The position numbers and the translations under genes are program-made. A stretch of DNA of 64,000 bases from Mycolicibacterium fortuitum subsp. fortuitum (GTDB lineage: Bacteria; Actinomycetota; Actinomycetes; Mycobacteriales; Mycobacteriaceae), in assembly GCF_022179545.1 (NCBI RefSeq), contig NZ_AP025518.1, positions 744,001 to 808,000 of the forward strand, in the 5' to 3' direction. Under the pieces are notes generated by a model. It was not told the DNA's origin, did no database searches, and saw only the letters and a program-made list of their open reading frames with translations. Below are positions 15,991 to 24,600 of the stretch, piece after piece. Position 1 is the stretch's first letter. Each line of letters starts with the position of its first letter.

Positions 15991-18900
15991 TTCGACGTGT
16001 GCGTCCGCTCTTCTCCGGACCGGGCATACTGCGCCTCGAGTTCTGCTACGGCGGCATCCATGTCATCAAGGTCGAAGGACACTTGTACGGCGACAAGGCC
16101 TTCCTCGTTGAGTCCGACCACCTGAACGAACTCATCTAGTGGCGCTCCGGGGGCCGTGTCGTCCGTAGCGCTCGTGAGCAGGATCAGGGCATGGCGGTCG
16201 CCGCGTACGGCAAGAAACGTCGGCCGATGACGCACTATGCCCACTGCGGAGTAGTGCCTCATTCCGTCTGTCCATTCACGGGGTGAAAGTTCAGTGCGGA
16301 TGTAACCGACGATCTTGCGGTGGCTTTCGACGACGATGACGGGTGCAAGCAACGTCTCGGCTTCGTCCCATGCCTCGCGGTCGACCGCGCTGGTCAGCTT
16401 GTCCCCGATCCGCACGCACGGATGGTCCGGCTCAACGGCGCGATCTCCGGTTGCGGCTGGTGCACCAGTCGGCGATAGGCGCGATTGATTGCCGAGAAGA
16501 CCTTGAGCCTTTCCAGCAAGTGTTACAGCGCCTTTGCGCGCATAGAGATCGGCGGCGAGGTCGGCCGCTATCCTCGCTTCGGCTGCGGTGCCCGCGGCGG
16601 CCAGCACTGTCGCCAATGCCAAGCAGGCATCACCGTGATCGACCAGGGCGTCGGTACGTTCGGCGATGGCGACGGCTTCTTCGGCGACACGCCGCGCCCG
16701 ATCGTGCTCCCCGCTGTGCGAGAACAGCTGCGCCCGAGTCGTGCGCCACGCGATCGACGGTTTCAACGCGTGGCCGGCGAGCCGCTCGCTCTCGGAACAC
16801 AGTTCGTCTGCTTCGGCCTCGCGGCCCAGAAGGAGGCAGGCACGGGCCAAAAGCGCGGCTGTCTCCGCAGTGTCGGCGTCCAGGCCCATGCGGCGAAAAC
16901 CGTTGTAGGCGAGACGAAGATGCCGCTCTGCCGCGGCGGCATCGGCGAGGACCAGCTCCACGATGCCGGCAAAGTGCTCGACTTCGAGAAGTGCGTGGCG
17001 CAAGCCGAGCTCGGTGACAGTGCGCCGGGCGGAGTCGATCATCCGCCGTGCCGCGGCCGCCCGGCCTCGAAACGCTTCCAACACGGCTTGGCACCGGGTC
17101 GAGGTGGCCTCGACCGCCGGCGAATCGGTGGTGATCCGCAACAGACGCACTACATCAAGACAGCGGCCGCCCGCGCGCGGAACCGGGTTGGGTCCCCACA
17201 GCGCGGCCAGCGGAGCGCCTGCCAACACCGAATTGACCAATCGGTGCTCGTTTGCCTGGCGCGCTGCGGCCAGTGCGTGGTCCAATGCGACCTCACAGTC
17301 GGCGACCCGCCCGAGGCGTGCCAGACATCCCGCTCGAACCGTGTGTGCTTTGGCCTCCCCCGCGGCGTCGCCCAATTCGGCCAGTGTCGCTGCGGCGGCG
17401 GCTACTGCGGATTCGATCTCGTTCAGGCGCTCGGGGTCGACAAGCATGGACAGTTCGCCATCGAAACATGTCGCCCACGCTGCGACTCGGGCTGAATTGC
17501 GTGTTCCTTCCTTCAGTTCCGCCACTGCACCGGCCGCCGACGACACATCGCCCGCGGCCAGCAATGCCTCACACCGCGCCACGAGAAGTTCGACCCGCTG
17601 GCCGTCGCGGTCTGGCAGTTCGTCGTCCACGTCCTCCAGCGCGTGCAACGCGTGACCGTAAAGGTCGGCGGCTCCCTCGTATGCCAGTCGCACCATTGCC
17701 TGGTCTGCGGCACGCCGGGAGTACTCGACAGCCTTGACCGCGTTTCCCGCCCAAGCACATTCGAAGTAGTGGTGGGCCAACTCGGCCAGAAGCTCGTCAT
17801 CGGCGCCCGGCATCGTCTCCAAAGTGGTGGCGATCCGTTGGTGCAGGCGCATGCGCCGGACAGACGCCAGTTCGGCGAGCAGCGACTGCCGGACGATGGC
17901 ATGGTTGAACCGGTACCAGCCGCCGGGCTCCTCGACGAGGATGCCGACCTGGCTGGCTTCGTCGAACCCGTCGACCAGGTCTTGGCCCACCACTTGCTCA
18001 ACCAGGTCGAGGGCGAACCGGCTGCCCACAACCGCGGCTGCCGCCAGCGCCTTGTTGGTCTCAGCCGGGAGCCTGGAAAGTCTGCGGCTCACGGCTTCCC
18101 GAACTCCCTGAGGCAGGGTGCTCGGATCCCAATGCCCGCCGCTCTCGTCTACGTGGCGCAATGCCTCGATGAGGAAGAACGGATTGCCCCCGGTGACCGA
18201 GGCCAACGCGCGGGCCAGCTCTTCGTCGTCGTATCCGGCCTCGGCCACGTACGCACTGACGTCCTCCTCATCGAGGCCGCCCAGCGCAATACGATTGGCG
18301 CTGCCGTCGCGGTGAAGGTCGGCCAGCATCGCCGCCAAGGGATGCGAGCGGTCGAGGTCGGTGCTGCGGTACGTGCCGACAATCTGCACGCGGGCGTGCT
18401 CGCCGAACCGCAGAAGGTGGCGCAGCAGAAGCAGTGTGGGCTTGGCCGCCCAGTGGAGGTCATCGAGCACGAGGACGATGGGCGCCTCTGCCGAGGCGAT
18501 GCCGAGCAAGGCCACGACCGCGTCGAACAGTGCGTATCGTTCGGTGTCAGGATCACCGCGAGGTGGCGCGGCGAGATCGGGCAGGACATCGGCCAGTCCT
18601 GGAACCAGTGGCAGTAGCGCCTCGACGCCGCGCGTCCCGCGCAGTCGGCTGCTACCGAGACAGGGGACGAGTGCGCGCAGCGCTTCGGCGAACGGCTGGT
18701 ACGGCGCGCCGAGGTCCTCGTCAGAACGACCGTAGAGCACCACCGCGCCCTGCTCGTGAGCCTGCCTGCACCACTCGCCGGCCAGGCGGGTCTTTCCGAC
18801 GCCTGGTTCGCCGGCGATCAGCACCGCGCGGGTGCCGGCGATGACTGTCTGATGCCAGTCGGAGAGCAGCTCTGCCAGTTCGCGGCTGCGCCCGACAAAA

Positions 18901-20291
18901 GGGCCGGGCCCCGCGAGCACCGCCGGTACCCCGGGCCGCTCGATCGGCGTATCACCGCTCGGCAGTGGGGCATCGGCGGTTTGCAGACGGAGTTCGAAAG
19001 TGTGCTCGGGGCGTGCCAGGTTCTTCAGCTGCCGCATGCCCAGATCGAGGAGGGCGACGTCGTCGGACAGGGAGTCGATCACCAGCTCGGCGGTCGCACC
19101 AGAGCACAGGATCTGTCCGCCACAGGCCTGCGAACGCAGGCGGGCGGCACGGTTGACGGCGCGTCCGAAGTAGTCGCCATCACGAAGCTCCGCCTCGCCG
19201 GTATGCAATGCCACCCGGATACGCATGGGCTCGGCCAGCGGCCAAGGCTCGTGAGAGATCGCGTCCTGCAACTCGATCGCGGCGGCGGCAGCAGCTGACG
19301 GCCGGTCGAACACCGAGAAGGTGGCGTCGCCCTCGCCTCGAGTCTTGATCAGGCGGCCGCCGCGGGACGTGATGACCTGTTCGACGACTTCGTCGTGCCG
19401 GGCGAGCGCCACGGCCATGGCGTCGGCATCAGCTTCCCAGGCGGCTGTGGAGCCTTCGATGTCGGTCAGCAGGAACGTCACGGCCCGGGTGACGGACGGA
19501 ACATGTTGTGCCGCAGGGATGTCGAGCTCAGGATCCTGAGCGACGATCGCGGCTTCCAGTCGACGGAGTTCGGGGCCCGGGTCGACGCCGAGCTCGTCGG
19601 CCAACAGTGACCGGGCTCGCCGGTAGGCTCCGAGCGCCTCACCCTGCCGACCGGCGCGGTACAGCGCGAGCATGAGTTGGCCCCAACGCCTCTCGCGCAG
19701 CGGTGCGTCCGCCACCGCGGCCTCGAGGTCGCCGATGATCTCCGCGGCACGGCCAGTTGCCAGGAGTGCATCGGCCCGGTCCTCGACCAGTGCCGAGTGG
19801 GCCTCGATCCACCGGGTCTTCTCAGACATACCCCGCCGACTGTCGGGCAGTTCAGGGATCCCACGCCACAGGGCAGCCGCCTCGTCGAACCGGATGAGCG
19901 CAGCGCTGGTGTCGCCGGCGCCCAGGGCATCGCGGCCCAATTTGGTGAGGGACTGATGGCGCGCGGCATCGGTCTCGGCGGTGTTCAGGCGCCAGCCGGT
20001 GCCCTCGGTCAACACGAAGCCGTCGCCGAGCGTGTGGCGCAGCGAGGAGATGTGAGTCTGCAGGGCCTTGGCCGCGGTGCGTGGCGGATCGTCGCCCCAC
20101 AGCAACTCCATGAGCACGTCGGCCGGTACCACCGCACCCCCGTGGAGGCCGAGCATTGTCAGGATGGCGCGCGGCTTGGCGCCCGGTATCGCGACGGGCG
20201 CTCCGTCCATACGGACCTGAAGAGGTCCCAAAACCTCCAGTTCCACCGATGAAAGCGTACCCACGCGCCAATCGTCGAGGTGACGATTCAA
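13554..20291 (-). CDS. Giant BTAD / adenylate cyclase / AAA-ATPase / TPR regulator with seven SnoaL-like modules
   Basis: The product has about 2245 residues. In order: an OmpR-like winged helix (about 17-95, ELEVLGPLQVRMDG), a BTAD domain (about 100-255), a class III nucleotide cyclase domain (about 270-440, FLLTDIEGST and TRGEGDATFSVF), an AAA/STAND ATPase (Walker [15 protein letters not shown] near 494, Walker B VLVLDDLHWA near 609), a TPR region to about 1280, and then seven SnoaL/NTF2-like modules. The first is a lone diverged module (about 1290-1430); the rest are three tandem 270-residue units of two modules each. The open frame begins at a TTG; GTG codons at 20264 or 20246 are more likely starts. 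No LuxR-type HTH is seen at the end. DNA binding through the N-terminal domain is inferred from the SARP family. Confidence 0.85.
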   Translation of the reverse strand: MNRHLDDWRVGTLSSVELEVLGPLQVRMDGAPVAIPGAKPRAILTMLGLHGGAVVPADVLMELLWGDDPPRTAAKALQTHISSLRHTLGDGFVLTEGTGWRLNTAETDAARHQSLTKLGRDALGAGDTSAALIRFDEAAALWRGIPELPDSRRGMSEKTRWIEAHSALVEDRADALLATGRAAEIIGDLEAAVADAPLRERRWGQLMLALYRAGRQGEALGAYRRARSLLADELGVDPGPELRRLEAAIVAQDPELDIPAAQHVPSVTRAVTFLLTDIEGSTAAWEADADAMAVALARHDEVVEQVITSRGGRLIKTRGEGDATFSVFDRPSAAAAAAIELQDAISHEPWPLAEPMRIRVALHTGEAELRDGDYFGRAVNRAARLRSQACGGQILCSGATAELVIDSLSDDVALLDLGMRQLKNLARPEHTFELRLQTADAPLPSGDTPIERPGVPAVLAGPGPFVGRSRELAELLSDWHQTVIAGTRAVLIAGEPGVGKTRLAGEWCRQAHEQGAVVLYGRSDEDLGAPYQPFAEALRALVPCLGSSRLRGTRGVEALLPLVPGLADVLPDLAAPPRGDPDTERYALFDAVVALLGIASAEAPIVLVLDDLHWAAKPTLLLLRHLLRFGEHARVQIVGTYRSTDLDRSHPLAAMLADLHRDGSANRIALGGLDEEDVSAYVAEAGYDDEELARALASVTGGNPFFLIEALRHVDESGGHWDPSTLPQGVREAVSRRLSRLPAETNKALAAAAVVGSRFALDLVEQVVGQDLVDGFDEASQVGILVEEPGGWYRFNHAIVRQSLLAELASVRRMRLHQRIATTLETMPGADDELLAELAHHYFECAWAGNAVKAVEYSRRAADQAMVRLAYEGAADLYGHALHALEDVDDELPDRDGQRVELLVARCEALLAAGDVSSAAGAVAELKEGTRNSARVAAWATCFDGELSMLVDPERLNEIESAVAAAAATLAELGDAAGEAKAHTVRAGCLARLGRVADCEVALDHALAAARQANEHRLVNSVLAGAPLAALWGPNPVPRAGGRCLDVVRLLRITTDSPAVEATSTRCQAVLEAFRGRAAAARRMIDSARRTVTELGLRHALLEVEHFAGIVELVLADAAAAERHLRLAYNGFRRMGLDADTAETAALLARACLLLGREAEADELCSESERLAGHALKPSIAWRTTRAQLFSHSGEHDRARRVAEEAVAIAERTDALVDHGDACLALATVLAAAGTAAEARIAADLAADLYARKGAVTLAGKAQGLLGNQSRLSPTGAPAATGDRAVEPDHPCVRIGDKLTSAVDREAWDEAETLLAPVIVVESHRKIVGYIRTELSPREWTDGMRHYSAVGIVRHRPTFLAVRGDRHALILLTSATDDTAPGAPLDEFVQVVGLNEEGLVAVQVSFDLDDMDAAVAELEAQYARSGEERTHTSKLENAASHVYRGIIANYAVRDWEAIRRVLAENISTEDRRRVVNAGRRAGRDAVIAEISAIFEVGVAEVRSDVIATRGRNLVLCRSRAAASRQPEPFHSDLLEIIEVNSDNQVSTRFVFDVDDIDAAFAELEARYLAGEAAPYSETWAVVAQGFAALNKRVVPPISPDWVNMDHRHGTGFASGDQVAYIKASWQDTPDIRIYPTAVYRLTRSGAVVASSAWGTSSEGFDAEWRAVDIMMVEGELVTRCEIFDESDLDAALAKFDELSQPVRRLENAASRATDRFLERFAARDWDAMGEAVTDDIRFDDRRQVINADLQIGRDSFVENFRIAADLGATQAPTAIAIRGERVVLVGARFSLGGGAPEEFGLDLLHVIEVDSDDRIAVTVTFDHDDLDAAIAELDARYLAGQSADHRRTWTAIAGNVAAFNRREPLKTTQGWVTTDHRRATAFQPGDITPYIRATWTVAPDINLYIEAVHRLNDSGALFTQVLNGTSHEGFDAEWRDVIILTVDGEQLSSLEVFDESDLDAALARFDELSRPVLRLENAASRAYERLQKCFIRPDLDAMATMLADDIRSEDRRHIVSTGIRRGRDAALEDARAVAELNVRNTLATVIAIRGERLALRRSRYANRDEQVEGFHVEILEIIGLDSQGLIADVVTFDSDDVDAAFAELDARYLAGEAAAYARTWSVVTGVYAALNRHELPAATANWIDIDHRRLVTIEAGDMGASLHAIWDITSQATIHVEAVHQLSDIGTVVTHVASATSRDGFDAEWRDVCILTVEGDRIRLGEVFDESDLNAALARFDELSQQPPT

Positions 20292-20333
20292 CGCAGGATC
20301 AAGAACGGGTAAAGGTGGGTGCTACCTGGTGTT

Positions 20334-20957
20334 TTACAGGCCGCGGTGGGCCGCGCGCAGCGCGGCCACGGCGGCGTCGTCTCCAGAGAACGTGACGCGG
20401 GCCGGCTCCCGGCCTGCGGCGAACAACAACAGCTCGCCGGGCTCGCCCGTCACCGTCACCTCCGGGCCGGAGCCGACGGTGGCCAGGGTCTTGCCCGCCG
20501 GGGTGGTCAACGCCACCCGCGCCGGGGATTTGCCCATCGACATTCGTGCCATCGCACCAATGCCGCGGGACAGTGCGGAAACCGTCGCACCATCGAGTTC
20601 CCTTGGCTCCCACTCAGGTTGCGCGCGACGGACGTCCTCGTTGTGGATGAACATCTCGGCCACATTCACCAGCGGGTCGAGCAACTTGAACGGCGAGTAC
20701 AGCGGAGGGCCCGCCGCGATCTGATCGACCAGGTCGTCCCACTCGGTGCTGTCGGTGACCTGCTTCTGCACCCGCTCGGTGTAGCCGGCGAGCTGAGGCA
20801 CCAGGATGCCCGGGGCGGCATCAAGGCGACGCTCCCGCACCACCAGGTGGGCAGCCAGGTCACGGGTGGTCCAGCCCTCACAGAGGGTGGGTGCATCCGG
20901 TCCTGCGGCACGCATGGACTCGACCAGGGCGGCACGTTCGCGCCGAGCGACAGTCAC
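20334..20957 (-). CDS. TIGR03085-type, DinB-like metal-binding protein
   Basis: The 207-residue product has the mycothiol-dependent maleylpyruvate isomerase N-terminal pattern: RRERAALVESMRAAGPDAPTLCEGW, then RDLAAHLVVRERR with one metal-ligand His, then NVAEMFIHNEDVRRA with the other His. The C-terminal part resembles the small domain found in these proteins. The substrate is unknown. It stands alone between the giant regulator and the LpqJ-like gene, both on the same strand. Confidence 0.75.
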   Translation of the reverse strand: MTVARRERAALVESMRAAGPDAPTLCEGWTTRDLAAHLVVRERRLDAAPGILVPQLAGYTERVQKQVTDSTEWDDLVDQIAAGPPLYSPFKLLDPLVNVAEMFIHNEDVRRAQPEWEPRELDGATVSALSRGIGAMARMSMGKSPARVALTTPAGKTLATVGSGPEVTVTGEPGELLLFAAGREPARVTFSGDDAAVAALRAAHRGL

Positions 20958-21001
20958 GCGCGATCCACCTTCGGCTTCTCGCTTGAAGTCATGAAGAGAC
21001 T

Positions 21002-21550
21002 CTAAAACGTTTTCACGCCTTCGACAGCGATCGTCATCCCGTGCCCGGTGCTGTCATTGCTGATGCGAGTGCCGTTCTCACCCGCATCGATGGTCCAGCC
21101 CACCGCGCTGTACTTGCGATAGTCCAGGGTGACCACGGGAATGTCGCCGAGGTTACCCAGGACCCACTTGATCTGGCCGTCAGGGGTGAGTCTTACGCCG
21201 TTCGCGCGCTCACCCTCGATCATCGGGGCGTCGGTGAAATCGGATTCGCAGCCGACGTCCTGCTTCGACAGCTGGCAGCGCGTCTTACCGGACTTCGTCT
21301 CGATGAAGACATATCCGTTCTCCGGCTGCAGCGGGGTGGCGCCGGAGGGGGCGGGGGAAGTGCTGGGTGGAGCGGTGGAGGTGGTGCTCGGCGGGGATGC
21401 CGGGCTGGACCGGGTGGGCCGCGCCGTCGGGAAACTGGGCTCAGTCGGCGATTGGGGGCTGGTGGCAGGGGTGCCCTCGATGTTCGATTGGCAGCCCGAC
21501 AACAGCACCCCCGCGGCCAGCAGGGGACCCAGCGATTGCCACGCCTTCAT
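21002..21550 (-). CDS. lpqJ: Lipoprotein LpqJ-like
   Basis: The 182-residue product starts MKAWQSLGPLLAAGVLLSGCQSN, a signal peptide with the lipobox LSGC, so it should be acylated and anchored at the outer face of the membrane. A Pro/Ser/Thr-rich linker (about 25-75) precedes a compact domain with two Cys residues (TRCQLSKQDVGCESDF) and an ADGVRL-like central strand. Size and features fit M. tuberculosis LpqJ (Rv0344c), which lies next to iniC there; here about 15 kb separate them. The symbol rests on pattern and synteny only. Confidence 0.65.
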   Translation of the reverse strand: MKAWQSLGPLLAAGVLLSGCQSNIEGTPATSPQSPTEPSFPTARPTRSSPASPPSTTSTAPPSTSPAPSGATPLQPENGYVFIETKSGKTRCQLSKQDVGCESDFTDAPMIEGERANGVRLTPDGQIKWVLGNLGDIPVVTLDYRKYSAVGWTIDAGENGTRISNDSTGHGMTIAVEGVKTF

Positions 21551-21587
21551 CGCGCCAAGGCTACGCATCGCGTGTGGTCACGCCGGG

Positions 21588-22319
21588 TCATGACGCGCCG
21601 AACAGCCCCGCATAACCGTCAGAGAGGCCACGCAACTGCGCGGCCCCGTCGCCGTGGAACGACGCCCCGTGCATGATCGCCAAAGTGGTGGGGTCGAGTT
21701 CTGCGAGCCGGGTCAACGTGGGCGCCAGGTTGGTGGTCAGGCCGGTGGCGTGGAACACTGCTTCGGCTTCCAGAGCCGGTGCCACGCAGTCGGATTCGGT
21801 GAGTGCCGGGCACTGGCCGGTGTGGGTGAACAGGTCGCCGGCCAAGAGTGTCGACGTGGTTTCGTCGAACCACAGCCCGGCTTCCCAGTTGTGCGGCACG
21901 TGCGGTGTGGCGATGAACCGCAGGCTGTGACCACCGATATCGTGCGCGGCCTCAGTGGGTGCGGCGACCGGCGGCCGGTCGCACATGTCGTTCAGCGACA
22001 CCATGATCGCCAGCGGGCCGTGGATCACCTCGGCGTGCGGTGCGGCCGCCAGGAACTGGTTGACCGCCCCGCACTCGTCGGCTTCTAAATGTCCGAACGA
22101 GATCCAGCGCAGCCGGTTCAGCGGCACGATCCGTTCGATGGCCGCCCAGACCTGTGGAAACAGGAACCGTTGACCGGTGTGGAACAGGAAGGGCTCATCA
22201 CCGGTCAGCAGGAACTGATTGAAGGTGAAACCGTGCTCGGTGATCCCGGGTATCCAGGTGGACAACCGGTAGATGTCCGGGGCGATCTCGTCGACGCGGG
22301 TTTCCAGGTCGGAGGCCAT
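21588..22319 (-). CDS. MBL-fold metallo-hydrolase (ODP/flavodiiron-like subfamily)
   Basis: The 243-residue product has the metal site HLEADECG (the HxExD form found in flavodiiron-like proteins), then PHVPHNWEAGLWF, LLAGDLFTHTG and MHGASFHGDG, which supply the other ligands. No flavodoxin domain is attached. It probably acts on a small oxygen- or ester-containing substrate, not identified. It ends 38 bp upstream of the LpqJ-like start and may share its transcript. Confidence 0.75.
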   Translation of the reverse strand: MASDLETRVDEIAPDIYRLSTWIPGITEHGFTFNQFLLTGDEPFLFHTGQRFLFPQVWAAIERIVPLNRLRWISFGHLEADECGAVNQFLAAAPHAEVIHGPLAIMVSLNDMCDRPPVAAPTEAAHDIGGHSLRFIATPHVPHNWEAGLWFDETTSTLLAGDLFTHTGQCPALTESDCVAPALEAEAVFHATGLTTNLAPTLTRLAELDPTTLAIMHGASFHGDGAAQLRGLSDGYAGLFGAS

Positions 22320-22374
22320 GCCTCCATGGTCCGCCCTCCGAAACCAGGCAGAGCGGGTTTCGGAGGATGTGGGG

Positions 22375-22971
22375 TCAGGTCAGGAACGGGTTGTGCTCGG
22401 GAAGCGGCTTGATCAATGGATCGAGCAGCTTCGCCGACTGTTCGACGGTCAGGACGTCAGCCGGGTCGAGCTGGATGAATTCCCGCGCGCTCTCGTCGTA
22501 CTCCCAGACGTCCTCACCGACCAGTCGGCCGTTGTCGTAGGGCCAGATCATGTGCTCGGCGGTCTTGACCAGATAGGTGGCCTCGGGATCGGCGGCCATC
22601 CCTTCGGCGGCGAGGAGGACGCCCGGTGTCTGCTGGTAGATGTACGACGTCGACACGATCATGTGATCGCTGATCGCCAGCTTCTCGTCGTCGGCATAGA
22701 AGATGCACTGGGCGGTGTCCTTCCAGGCGTGGTAGAGCCCCTTGACCGCCTCGGTGCCTTCCACAGTGACGCTCTTGCCGAGCATGTTGAAGTGGTACAC
22801 CGGCTTTTCGACGGTCATGTCCGGGGCGAAGATCTCCTCATAGCGCCCGGCCATTTCCAGGTAGCGGTGCCGGTTGTAGGCGTGCAGCATGTACAGGTGA
22901 CGCGGGTTGTCCGTCGTCTCGATCAGGCGCTCCACGGCTCGGTTGGTCTGGGTGATGTCGTAGCGGCTCAT
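22375..22971 (-). CDS. SnoaL/NTF2-like protein
   Basis: The 198-residue product has the one-domain NTF2-like pattern: RHLYMLHAYNRHRYLEMAGRYEEIFAPDM at the start and a VTVEGTEAVKGLYHAW segment after it. It follows the acyl-CoA ligase by 12 bp, so it is the last gene of the WS/DGAT-ligase operon. A role as a small lyase, isomerase or binding protein in lipid metabolism is inferred from context. Confidence 0.65.
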   Translation of the reverse strand: MSRYDITQTNRAVERLIETTDNPRHLYMLHAYNRHRYLEMAGRYEEIFAPDMTVEKPVYHFNMLGKSVTVEGTEAVKGLYHAWKDTAQCIFYADDEKLAISDHMIVSTSYIYQQTPGVLLAAEGMAADPEATYLVKTAEHMIWPYDNGRLVGEDVWEYDESAREFIQLDPADVLTVEQSAKLLDPLIKPLPEHNPFLT

Positions 22972-22983
22972 TTTCGTTTCCTT

Positions 22984-24600
22984 TCAGGCTGTGAGAAACA
23001 TGGTTCGGAGTTCGGATTTTTTGAATTTGCCGGTGGCAGTGCAGGGCAGCGCTTCGACGAATTCGAATCGGTCCGGTAACTGCCACTTGGCGAAATCCTG
23101 TGCGAGGTGGTCGCGCAGCGCTTGGGCGGAGGCGTGGCCACCGTCCGCAAGCACGACCACGGCCAGCGGGCGTTCGCCCCACCGCTCGTCGGGCACAGCG
23201 ATCACGGCCGCCTGTGCGACGGCGGGATGCGACATTAGCTGGTTCTCCAGGTCGACCGAGGAGATCCACTCGCCGCCGGACTTCACCAAATCCTTTGAAC
23301 GGTCGCAGATTCGGATACATCCGTGCGGATCGATGCGCACCACATCGCCGGTCCTGAACCAGCCGTCAGCGGTGAAACTGTCCGTTCCGCGGCCACCGTG
23401 GTAGCTACCCGCCACCCAGGGGCCGCGCACTTCGAGTTCGCCCATGGCGGCGTCGTCCCAGACGATGAGATCACCGTTATCGTCACGGCCCCGGATGTCG
23501 AAGAACGGGCTCGCGACACCCTGGCGCATGCGGTACCCGTACTGTTCGTCGCGCTCGCCCGCGTCGAGATGCGCAGGAGTGCGGCAGACCGCGCCAAGAG
23601 GAGCGGTCTCGGTCATTCCCCAGGCCTGCACCACGGTCAGCCCGTGGCGGTCGAACCCTTCGAACATCGAGCGCGGCACCGCCGCTCCTCCGACGACCAA
23701 CCGGTCGAGCTCGGACAAATTCCACTTCTCGGGGGCCGCATCGAGTGTGGCGAGCATGCCCATCCACACCGTCGGTACACCCGCCGTCATCGTGACCTGC
23801 TCGCGGGCGCACAGGTCGAGGACACTCTCGGGGTCAAGGCGCGGGCCCGGCAGGACCAGGCGAGCGCCGGCCAGGGCGGCGGCGTAGGGCAGGCCCCACG
23901 CATTGGCGTGAAACATCGGGACGACGGGAAGGACTGTGTCCCTGGACGATACGGACAGCTGGTCGGGCAGGGCGGCGACCAGCGAGTGCAGGGCCAGTGC
24001 TCGGTGCGAGTACACGACACCTTTGGGGCGGCCGGTGGTGCCCGAGGTGTAACACATGGCGGCGGCGCGCTGTTCGTCGAGCGCGGGCCAGACCATTGGC
24101 TCGGCACCGGCGATCAGAGCTTCGTAATCGAGCGTTCCCGCTGGGGCGGCCCCATCGTGGGTGACGACGATGACGTGGTGGAAATCGTGCCGAGCACCGA
24201 AAGTTTCGAATACGTCCAGCAGGGACTCATCGACGATGATCACTCTGTCGTCGGCGTCGTCGACGATGAACGCCAACTCGTCGGGGAACAGTCGGGGGTT
24301 GAGGGTGTGGATGACCGCACCCATGGCCGGCACCGCGAAGTACGCTTCGAGGTGTTCGCTCTGGTTCCACAGCAGGGTGGCCACCGGATCACCCTCACCG
24401 ACGCCCAAGGCGCTCAGCGCACCTGCAAGACGCCTCGCGCGGGCCGCGCATTCGCCAAAGGTGGTGCGCGTGACCGCACCCGAAGGCCGGCGCGACACCA
24501 CGTCCACGTCGGAATGGAACCGCCCGGCGCGCTCCACAACGCTGGTCAGGGTGAGCGGATAGTCGTCCATGCTGTTGCTGCCCAACACGTTTACGGTCAT
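22984..24600 (-). CDS. Long-chain fatty-acid-CoA ligase / acyl-AMP ligase
   Basis: The 538-residue product is a full ANL-family enzyme: P-loop-like YTSGTTGRPKGVVYSH near residue 190, WGMTETAPLG near 320, and the hinge and C-terminal motifs GWFRTGDVV, DRSKDLVKSGGEWIS and TATGKFKKSELR with the catalytic Lys. It activates a carboxylic acid with ATP and CoA. Its ATG overlaps the stop of the upstream WS/DGAT frame (ATGA), showing translational coupling. The substrate is likely a fatty or branched acid destined for acyl transfer. Confidence 0.88.
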   Translation of the reverse strand: MTVNVLGSNSMDDYPLTLTSVVERAGRFHSDVDVVSRRPSGAVTRTTFGECAARARRLAGALSALGVGEGDPVATLLWNQSEHLEAYFAVPAMGAVIHTLNPRLFPDELAFIVDDADDRVIIVDESLLDVFETFGARHDFHHVIVVTHDGAAPAGTLDYEALIAGAEPMVWPALDEQRAAAMCYTSGTTGRPKGVVYSHRALALHSLVAALPDQLSVSSRDTVLPVVPMFHANAWGLPYAAALAGARLVLPGPRLDPESVLDLCAREQVTMTAGVPTVWMGMLATLDAAPEKWNLSELDRLVVGGAAVPRSMFEGFDRHGLTVVQAWGMTETAPLGAVCRTPAHLDAGERDEQYGYRMRQGVASPFFDIRGRDDNGDLIVWDDAAMGELEVRGPWVAGSYHGGRGTDSFTADGWFRTGDVVRIDPHGCIRICDRSKDLVKSGGEWISSVDLENQLMSHPAVAQAAVIAVPDERWGERPLAVVVLADGGHASAQALRDHLAQDFAKWQLPDRFEFVEALPCTATGKFKKSELRTMFLTA

